DNA of 30,744 nt. It comes from Acanthaster planci (taxonomy: Eukaryota; Echinodermata; Asteroidea; Valvatida; Acanthasteridae). Below the pieces are notes generated by a model. It did not search any database. It was not told the origin of the DNA and saw only the letters and a list, made by a program, of their open reading frames with translations. Below are positions 22,330-30,744 of the stretch, piece after piece; position 1 is the first letter of the stretch, and every line of letters starts with the position of its first letter. The position numbers and the translations under genes are program-made. The stretch lies in the NCBI RefSeq assembly GCF_001949145.1, contig NW_019091410.1:1312876-1343619 (forward strand). Reading direction: 5' to 3'.

Positions 22330-25140
22330 GTCAGTTCAGATTTTGTTGTCATCACTGTGGTACATAGGATGTGAAGATTACGATTACGGTTCGAATGCAA
22401 TCATTTTGAAAATTTTGCAATAACATTGTGACTGTAAAGTTTAAAACTACAAGAACTGCACAGGAAAATGTGTGAATTGTATCTTTCATGTTTGGATGGC
22501 TGGATGGTTGGTTGGATCGATTAGGCCATATACGATTGGAGAATGATCTTTAGCAAATTTGCCCTTTTTCAAAACTTGTCATCAGTATGCATAGAGCGTA
22601 AATATGATTTGTTTAGGATGTGGTAGTGTATTTTTCATAACTATCAGCTATTTTAAAGTGCCCACCCCAACCAAAAACAAAACATTGTCTTGCATAGTTA
22701 ACTTTAATTTCGCCCACAAGGTTAAGAAAAAATTCTATCGTCCCACTTTTGTTAAAAAGGATAATTTTCTTGTTGAGAATTGAGTTAGAAACTGGATTTA
22801 GGTTTTAGTACGATGTCTTTATTTTGTAATGCAATTTCACGTGCCATTTCATTATTTTATACCAATTATATGTAATCAGCATTGGAGTTTGGAGTTTGAT
22901 ATGAAAACAAACTAAATGTATTAAAACAGGAGGATGGTTTCAAAAGAACCTGGGTGTCTGACTTGCCGAGTTAGCAACAGTCCTTTCTAAAGTCCCATTT
23001 AGAGGTTTGGAATTTTTTGTGCAGTTAAGTTTCCTCCTTTCATCCCTCATACGAAATTGCCTCCGGTCGTGATTCCAAATATTCAAAAAGAAGTTATATT
23101 GTCATACAGCTTCTGCAGTGAGTAGCTAGCATCCCACGTGCAGAAAGAAAAGGACAGCTGAAAATGCAAAAATTAAGGAGGCTCGTGATGCCATCAGGAG
23201 TGAAAAAAAAACCAATTCAGGAAATATTTCTAAGAAATCACGAATATCCCAATTGTTCTGAGAAGAACATCTTTGGAGCAGATCATGAACACAAGGATTC
23301 CTTGTGGAGTTGAGGTTGGCTCTCAAGTAAGAAGAACATTGTAACAAAAGATTGCTTTTGTAACGGTTCATTTGAACAAAGGAATGATGCTAATGTTTAA
23401 GACATTTGAACTGCAGACCACATTTTGGCAACTCAAAAGTAAAATACATGACACAGTATCAAAAGTTACCACTGAAAAGAAATTCATGTCAACTTCTGGG
23501 TGGTTTTGCAGGACATCATAGCATACAGTTTTTGACAACCCCACTCCAAGTCTTACCCGGGAATAAGCAGCATTATCCTGAACATTAATTTCACTGTGAG
23601 AGCAAGTGAACTGCTTATGAACAGTAACAGAAATCGTGAAAGTAGGCCTAGCCTTTGTGCACATCAACTTTCATCAAGAATTATGTCCTAGTCCAGTAAG
23701 TGAAGATTGATCGATTTAAATATATTCAAAAAAGCAGTCGGGAGCCAGTAGTAACTTGGGGGGGGGGGAAACGATTGAAAAACGGAGCGAGACGAGCAAC
23801 GCAATAACTAGCCAGAAATATGATTGCGCAAATCTTTCCATTCCTGACCTTATGAGCCGAGTATTTGGAGCATTCATCATTGATCTTGCCGGCGTCATCA
23901 ACAGTTAAGGTAGAAATCCTGGGTTTTTTTTCAGAACTTCCTGCTTTTTTTTTTTCATTTTGACCTGGAGTTTCTTTCATTCGGACAGAAAATACAAAGT
24001 ACTTTTTTTTTACAGGCATGCAACTTTTCCTCGGATCAGCGGCTTTCCTCGTTTTACAAAACACAACATAAAGTCTTGTAATGACTGGAATTTCCTCATT
24101 TTGGTCAAAGTTCAAGTTTCATGCCTGTTTTTAATTTTCTGTCTCGATGTCCACAACTTTACTAGGCTTCTGGAGCAGGTTGCCTTATTCAACCGTATGG
24201 GTCCAGGTGATTGGGCCGGGACGACAGAACTTCAAAGCAGTAACCAGTAAGCAACACGCTCTAATGCTACTGGTTCAGAGGCGTTTGCGGAATGTCGATC
24301 ATTGGATTTTTTCTAATTAATTTCCGTTTGTTTTTTTCTTTGCAAACATGATAAACATTCTTTTATTACCAAGTGTGACGAGTGTCTTTCATGTACATAA
24401 ATGCGCTTTAACGCACGCTGAAATCTGATTGGTCATGGTTAATTGCACTCCGTAATTTATTTACTCTAATTGGTTACAAGTTTTCCAGCCGTTTGTTTAG
24501 CGGGATGTTGAATGTTGAATAGACGTAATGCGCCCTCGAAGGGCAGATTACATATATAGATCTACGCAGAAGTGTATTGTATTAAATTGTTTCCTGCAGG
24601 AACACCCCAACAAAATAATTCCCAATTAAGTGTCCATGCATCCCGCACCTTTTTTCACCTCCACAGCGCCCGGTGTAAACGGTAAAACTGTTTCCCTGGT
24701 AAAAATAAAACCTGCCCTGCCCCCCCCCCCGGTTGTAGCAAGTTGATTCACCGTCACCAGTAGCCCTACTAATGATCAGTCTTTGCCAGATAAATGCGTA
24801 AAAATATATTAGCAGGGGAACACGTCATTTTCATTTTGTGACAATAATTTCGACTTTGGGACTTTTTTCTGGAGGCACATTCAAAGAGCGCCACCAATCG
24901 TTCCAGCTAAAAAGTGGTGCCAGGTAGAGTGTCAACAAGTACAAGTGTACAGACCCGGTCTGAGCGCTAGCCGAATCTGACTCTAAGGTAAGATTTTTTA
25001 AATTTTACCCAACTGATGCCAATTTTTCATAGATCCTTTACATCATTTAAGACTTTTCAAATCGGTCCTTGTATTTAGGTCCCTGTTCTTCAAGACAGGT
25101 GTGGTTGTAGCATACCCCCATCCCCAGAATTGTGATTCTA
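22330..25140. other. Gene-free stretch
   Basis: It shows G and C homopolymers (near 23759 and 24719) and a small GCCCTCGAAGGGC palindrome near 24530. At 23140-23240 a plus-strand frame reads a lysine/arginine-rich peptide (KIKEARDAIRSEKKTNSGN), protein-like but short and not assignable. Confidence 0.4.
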
Positions 25141-25153
25141 CCTCCATGGTTCG

Positions 25154-25191
25154 ACGTCCGCCCCGCTGGATGGAAGGAGCGGGGCGGACGT
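25154..25191. repeat. GC-rich perfect hairpin
   Basis: ACGTCCGCCCCGCT (25154-25167) and AGCGGGGCGGACGT (25178-25191) with a 10-base loop, in otherwise AT-rich DNA. Weaker pairing (CTACCTCC / GGGGGTAG) continues outside, so it may be the tip of a longer foldback of about 25138-25211. Confidence 0.65.
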
Positions 25192-25616
25192 AGGACACTT
25201 CTGGGGGTAGTTCCAGCAATCTGGAGTCTTTCCTCATGACGGACATAATGTACCAATTAGGCTACTTATTTCACAACTTCCTACCAGTTCTCACCCGGGA
25301 TCTCTCTGCATGCCGCCACGGCATGCACGGGCTAAGCCTGCAGTGCCTGCATGGGGTGTCCTTCAGTACGCAAGTGAAACCAGAAAGAGTTCCATATACG
25401 GACAACACAAATGCCCGGTACACAAAGTTATGAGACTTGTGAACGCATCAGAATTTTCTCAGCTAAATTTATATTCACTTTTTAGGACATGTCACTTTCC
25501 GATGTCTGTTACAAACATTTGAAGGGAAGATTAGGTTGTCCATATATTGAACTCTCTCAGTGAAACCTAGCGAGTAAATGCTTATTTCTTCTTGGGGGGG
25601 GGTCGTCATGTGGTAG

Positions 25617-25683
25617 GATGGCTCTATAGAGGTGCTTGTGATTTGTCAAAGCTATCAGATGGGACACCTCCTGTAGAGCCATA
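25617..25683. repeat. Inverted repeat
   Basis: ATGGCTCTATAGAGGTG faces CACCTCCTGTAGAGCCAT with one mismatch and one extra base, about 30 bp apart. Probably a small decayed MITE. Confidence 0.5.
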
Positions 25684-26747
25684 GCATTAACTTGTTCCAT
25701 ATGCTGTCAACATGGAGGTCTGCGGGGCAGGTGTGGGGTGGGGGTTGTCATCACTGGTTGGCCAGGGCCAAAAAGTATTGTTAGAATATTGAGTTTTCAC
25801 TGCTTTATGGCTTACCAGCATCTGGCATTAGTGTGGTGAAATGCTTTGATAAGCTCTGTTGAGGCAGAAAAACAAGTGACAGTGTGGTTTTGAACTACCT
25901 GAGATGTGACAGCAATTAAATACATGATTCATAAAATGATTGTGATCATAAAACAATAATCATTTTTATCATAATATGAGCAATTTCCCTCCTAATAGCT
26001 CAGAAGACACCACTTGACTCCAAGATGACAATTGTATCGATTTGTCTACCGGTATCTGTATATCAGTCAGTTCATTTAACAAGGACACAAATGGTTTCCT
26101 TGGGTCATACAGTCATTTACATGTGCAGGGTGTGAAGTGGAAAAATATATAAAATTTGTTAACCACTGTACTCATTGTAGACTTAAGAATGAACATTCAA
26201 TTTTATCAGCTGCACTTGGTTTCACTTGTTTTGTCTTTTATCTTTTTGTACTTTACTTGCCTCAGACTACCGTATCTAGCAAACTAGTCATCCAGAAAGA
26301 TCATAAACCGATCTGCTCATCAACCGGCTAGTCATCTTGAGCCAATCATGCGAGAAATCCAGCCCGGTTTCAGGCCTCTTACTGCAAGTATGTTCTAATC
26401 ATGCTTTTGATTAGCAGGGCAGAGGTGGGTTACATTTGAACACTTCTGCATACAGAATTTAGCCTGCCCTTCATCAAACTCAGAGACATTTCCTCATTGC
26501 TATTGTTTTTTAATAGCCAAATTGTGCCAATGTGAGATGATGTACCCAGGCAGACCTCAGGCCAAATTCCGCAGTGGCTAACAGATAATCCTTTGTTACA
26601 TTACATGGATTACATTATTTCTGTTTTCAACAAACTTGATTTTAGAATGGTTAGCCCCCAGAATGTATGTATAATTATGGAAAAACCGCATAAGTTTACT
26701 CAAATCCAACCAGGTGATCAGTCAACGGTATAGCATTATTTTGGAAT

Positions 26748-27082
26748 GCTGTGGCCTCGTGGTTAAGAGCGTGGGATTCGTAGTTGGCAGGTAAAGCCGC
26801 AGGTTGCGGGTTCGAATCCAGCCTTGGGTCAGGGTGCGTGTGCCCTTGGGCAAGGCACTTTATCATTCATTGCCTCTCTCCACCCAGGAGTAATTGGGTA
26901 CCTGTGAGGGCAGACATGGTTGTTGTGATTGATTCAGCCGCTTTACGCCCAAATGGCAGCACTGAGCTGTGTACTCCCCAGGGAGCTGAGATGGTATTTG
27001 GAATGTTTCATAGGCCCAATGAGCAGGGGTAATCATAATGGAAAGCACTTTAATCTTGGTTAAAAGCGCCACATCAAAACCT
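26748..27082 (+). mobile_element. tRNA-derived SINE
   Basis: The head is tRNA-like. An A-box-like TGGCCTCGTGG lies at 26752-26762 and a B box GGTTCGAATCC at 26809-26819, the internal promoter of RNA polymerase III. The 3' side of the acceptor stem does not pair with GCTGTGG, so it is not a working tRNA. The body (CCTTGGGCAAGGCACTTTA, CTCCACCCAGG, TGGGTACCTG) matches a central region I recall from marine-animal SINEs, though I cannot name the family. The tail GGAAAGCACTTTAATC and AAAAGCGCCACATCAAA resembles the AAAGCGCTATATAAA tail of many SINEs. No clear target duplication. The frame at 26784-27032 is a reading of the SINE. Confidence 0.8.
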
Positions 27083-27089
27083 GTTATTA

Positions 27090-28265
27090 GTGTTTTTGAA
27101 ATTTCCTTTTGCTCAAAACACAAGAGGATAAGTTCACATCAGTGCTAACCTTCTATACGTAAACTACCATAGCCCACCTGAATTCTTTCCGGTGCGCCAT
27201 CCAAATATAATGCCCACTTACTTGATTAATCCATTCTGATACTGAAAGTCCAATAAACAAAATAGCTTTAGTGTTGTTTATTCTTTTGTTGGATAGGTTC
27301 ACCTTTGACCCTCATGAGGTATGTGCAATTGTGTTTCCAACCTTGGCAGATGGGCCTCCTTGAAGAACCTGTTCCCCATTAAACCTGTTCATAAATACAT
27401 CTTTTTTAATTCCATTGAAAAAAGTATTTAGTGTAAATTACAAGGAAGGTTTGACAACTTTTCAGTTGTTTTTCATGGTATGTCACATTCATAAATCTCT
27501 CATCTTTACTGGCCATATGGACAGAGAGATTGTGGGATTCCAAAATGTGAATTTCAATGTTTTGTAACTCGATACTTCTTTCACATGTAATAATACGGAC
27601 ACTTTTGGGATTACTTTTCAAACAGTGAACATTTTTCAAATAACTATGAACAAGTGATGTAATATCTGGGGGGGGGGATAACCCTTACCCCCCTGACTGC
27701 GAGGACGTGGATACTTCACTGGATATGGTCATAAAACCTATTTCTTTATTCATTGATTTATATACTAACAATTTGGCAGTAACCGAAACAGAATGATATT
27801 TATAAATTGTCTCTTTGGTTCCACTGCAGGCCAGCGTGTGACCATCAGCAGCATTGCCTGTGCAGTGGAAACTAGCTCGTCTTCCTAAAGTTTCTAACCT
27901 AAAGTAAAGAGAACGGTTGTTTTTTTGTGAGGTTTACCTAAAAGTCGGTCATCAGAACCATCAAAGTGTCACATTTGTAGTTCACATTTTGGGAAAAAGA
28001 ATCTTTGTCAGATTTTGTTCTTTTAGACTGGATTTTATTGATCGAATGGTCATGCCAGTCCAAAGTTACTTTGAAGCCTTCCCTCATTCCACAATGTGAT
28101 TCCAAAATGATCGAAGAGGTTCGATATATTGAAATGTTTGAAGGTCGCTGATGAAATAAGCAAGGAATGCAACACACCTTAAGCATGCGCGGTAGAAAGT
28201 GTCAACCCACAGCATAAAGTTAGCATATTTTGGCTTATTTATCATTTTTCATCTCAAGTAATGTT
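27090..28265. other. Gene-free stretch
   Basis: AT-rich, with a G run at about 27668-27676. The minus-strand frames at 27406-27639 and 27938-28186 have no recognised domain. Confidence 0.45.
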
Positions 28266-28270
28266 ATAAA

Positions 28271-28710
28271 GAGTCACTGAATTTCGTTACTTGAGTCATT
28301 TTAAATGTTGTGACTCGAGTCAAGTCAGGAAGTCAAGACGTTGAGTCACTAATTTGTGGAGTCAAGTTGAGTCAAGTACCGAGCTCAAGTCAATTTAAGT
28401 CAAAAATTTTTGAACAAAATACAATATAAACACAACTACAGGTCAGTCATATTTTGGTATTTTTATTTTCTTTATAGACTTACAGAAAATGAATCAGGGT
28501 GACATGTTTCTAGCCAACTAAAATTTTGCTTTTAATTTTTGTGAGACTCAAGTCTTAAAAGCTTGTACTCGAGTCAAGTCTCCATGACAGATTCAAGTCG
28601 AGTCGAGCCATTTGGTCGCAGAGACTCGAGTCAAGTCATTTACCCATCGGGACTTGAGTCGAGTCGACAAAAATTGTGACTTGAGTCAAGTCATTGACTC
28701 AAGTCATTAC
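28271..28710. repeat. GACTCGAGTC / GACTTGAGTC palindrome-rich repeat
   Basis: The repeated word GACTYGAGTCAAGTC occurs in two clusters (28271-28400 and 28545-28710) separated by about 150 bp of AT-rich DNA. Full GACTCGAGTC palindromes lie at 28312 and 28623, with ACTCGAGT at 28567. The pattern resembles ends of a non-autonomous transposon built of short palindromes, with the AT-rich part as its core. The outer limits are approximate. Confidence 0.7.
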
Positions 28711-28729
28711 AAATCTGACCTAGTGTTCC

Positions 28730-29585
28730 CTAGAATAAATTGGTGGAGACTGGTAAATGGGAACTATCCACTTTTAAGAAAAAGTTTGTTCAGTTTGAAT
28801 TTCACCCCAACATCCGGGTTTCCTTTTTCGTTTTAGGAAGTTGCATTTGAAAGTGCATGTGGCCTCACAAAACTGAAATGCATACAAGGTCTAAATTAAC
28901 TGAGCACAAAGGTCATAGGGATATCTTCAAGGAATCAGTCACCGGATGCATTTCAGCATTCACAGTGTAGCCATTGACCAGGGACTTTAGAACCAAGACA
29001 AGACCTTAAAATTGTGGATCCTTAAAGCATTTTAATAAACTGCATTTAGGAATGAAATTGTAGCCGGAGATTGAAGGCTTACTACTAGAATACGTGACTA
29101 AATTTTAGACTTTCATTCCACAAATGTCGGTGGTTTTTGCAATCAAATGAATGCTTTTCCTTTCTTTCACGCAGGAGATTGGTTGATGGTTACCATTTTA
29201 TAAGAAGAAAGGAATTTTGAAGCTTCCTCGCTAGCCAAGGTTGCAGCAGGTAAAAGATAATTCCCTTCATCTTGCAACCGGTTACTTTTAAAGAAGTCTG
29301 AATAAATTATTTTTCAATATCAAAACAATTTCTGCAGCTCAAGAAATTATTTGCAAAAGCACATATTGATAGGTTGAAATTAATGAAGTATTTTCCATCT
29401 GCTTTTTGGACTGTCTCATTTTCTCACAACTTCTGATCAGCAGTTTCAGTTTCTGTCTCTGTTTACTGACTTGAGGTGTAAATTTGTTGAGGATTAAAGA
29501 AAAATCGATGGGCAAAATTCTCAACGTAGTTGTAATGGCTTAACAGATGGAGGCCCAAGACTCTTCCTGTGTCAATGGACCGATT
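28730..29585. other. Gene-free stretch
   Basis: AT-rich sequence with one AATAAA at about 29032 and no exon-like frame I can assign. The minus-strand frame at 29339-29524 is lysine-rich but has no recognisable family. Confidence 0.4.
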
Positions 29586-29591
29586 TAGCCT

Positions 29592-29829
29592 GCTAAGTCA
29601 CATGACCTAGAGTGGGTATCAAACATCAACAAACATGGCGTCCTTCCAAAGTGTGTCATAATTGTCATTTACCCAAAAGAATGCTGACAGTCGGTTCAAT
29701 ACGCAGACTACTGATGTGCTGAGTGCTATACCGAAAAGCAGCTTCATTTTGATGAACAATACAACACACTTTGCTATGGGAGGATGCCATATTTGTTGAT
29801 GTTTGACACCCATAGGTTACCTGACTTAG
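29592..29829. mobile_element. Foldback MITE
   Basis: The left arm GGGTATCAAACATCAACAAA pairs with the right arm TTTGTTGATGTTTGACACCC, with only two mismatches. Pairing continues inward through CATGGCGTCCTTCC / GGAGGATGCCAT and AAAGTGTGT / ACACACTTT, and outward to CTAAGTCA / TGACTTAG. Total about 238 bp. No target duplication is obvious; the minus-strand frames over it are chance. Confidence 0.7.
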
Positions 29830-30592
29830 TGGATGCAATCGGTCAATTCCACTCAGACAAAACAATTGTTAGGGTCAGGAGTCTGTACATCTTTACGACA
29901 CCCAAAGAGTCACTGGACATATCACTTCAGGAGAAAAATTGTACAGTATTAATAATTGTAGAAGCAAAAAATAAATTATGAACTAGTCTGAAATTAAAAC
30001 AGGCTTTATTCGTGACTTTGTGCCTCATGAAACAATATTCATGATAATAAGTTAAGGAAATTTAGAACAAGATATGAACACATACCTCTGAGGGAGTGTC
30101 AGAATTTGGAATAGTCGACAGCAATGTATGTATTTTGGTCAGAAATCGCAGTAGGTTTTAAAGTAAAGATTTGGCACTCCACAAGTGCACCGGGCACGAG
30201 CAGACGTTTCTCTTTATCAAGTCATATAGCAATCAGTTACCAGTTGCCTTAGGTTTGAGGGAATCTTTAAGTTTAAAGTTCATAATTTTGGTCATCCTTT
30301 TGAAATGCCACAGACAACCCAATTTTGCTACATTAATTTAAATTAATTGTAAATAGTGCCATCCAAGAGGCTGTGCTGATTCGAAACTACTTTCGTTCAG
30401 TGAGAGACACTTCATTCAAGACAATTCACTAAAACATTTTGATATAAAGTCCATTACCTGTTCATTCAGTGAAGATAATTAAATTACATCATTTGGTTTT
30501 CCTTCACCAGTTAGCGGCGTCAGCTGGGTGGTCCATGTTGACGCAACAGCTTCAAACGGCAGTTGCCAAGATTATACTGATGCCCAGATAGG

Positions 30593-30744
30593 CGCCAACC
30601 ACAGCTCATGCTGAACAATTCCTAGAGGGGCGCGAACCACAGCTCGTGCTGAACGATGCCTAGAGGGGCGCCAACCACAGCTCGTGCTGAACAATTCCCA
30701 GAGGGGCGCCAACCACAGCTCGTGCTGAACGATGCCTAGAGGGG
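30593..30744. repeat. 38-bp tandem repeat, four units reaching the window edge
   Basis: Units start at 30593, 30631, 30669 and 30707, each CGCCAACCACAGCTCGTGCT followed by GAAC..T.CCTAGAGGGG. Units 1 and 3 carry AACAATTCC; units 2 and 4 carry AACGATGCC. So the array alternates, giving a 76-bp higher-order period. It ends exactly at the last base and must continue beyond the window. Confidence 0.95.

Noticed and set aside
26748-26820. Functional tRNA gene
   Set aside because: A- and B-box matches are present, but the 3' acceptor strand does not pair with the 5' GCTGTGG and the sequence continues into a SINE body.

Overview
This is eukaryotic, and specifically animal, nuclear DNA. Coding sequence comes in short exons with GT...AG boundaries, spread through AT-leaning noncoding DNA full of transposon remnants, microsatellites and one assembly gap (232 Ns). 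Abundant self-complementary (TACATG)n tracts, tRNA-derived SINE material and many short foldback elements fit a marine invertebrate, perhaps a deuterostome such as a lancelet, echinoderm or hemichordate. That assignment is an inference; the sequence alone does not fix the species.

Only one gene can be supported: a plus-strand KCTD2/KCTD5/KCTD17-type gene (insomniac in Drosophila). Its last five coding exons lie at 6381-6489, 7305-7396, 8539-8634, 12448-12573 and 12872-12916. Joined, they give 155 codons plus a TAG stop, with consistent phases (1, 0, 0, 0) and no frame break. The first coding exon, carrying the start of the BTB/T1 domain, is not in the window, so bases 1-6380 are read as the 3' part of a long first intron. 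Proteins of this family are Cullin-3 ubiquitin-ligase adaptors.

Layout: 1-6380 is intron with a truncated 34-bp tandem array, a 0.5-kb CTGG-type array, a piggyBac-like MITE, two foldback elements and a hAT-type MITE. 6381-12916 holds the exons; its introns carry a foldback, a hAT-type element ending 39 bp before an exon, and two piggyBac-like copies. 12917 to about 14450 may be 3' UTR; it contains a further piggyBac-like copy and an inverted-repeat element whose interior is the N gap. 14450-30744 has no recognisable gene. It holds more foldback elements, a 12-bp tandem repeat, a tRNA-derived SINE, a GACTCGAGTC-rich repeat and, at the right edge, a 38-bp tandem array with an alternating 76-bp pattern.

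The most useful result besides the gene is a set of short non-autonomous DNA transposon families recognisable from terminal inverted repeats and target-site duplications: a TTAA/CCCTAAC...GTTAGGG family with two different interiors, a TA/CGGGCGATTCAC family, and hAT-like elements. I found no sign of a novel multi-gene system. Almost all open reading frames outside the five exons look like chance or repeat-derived frames.
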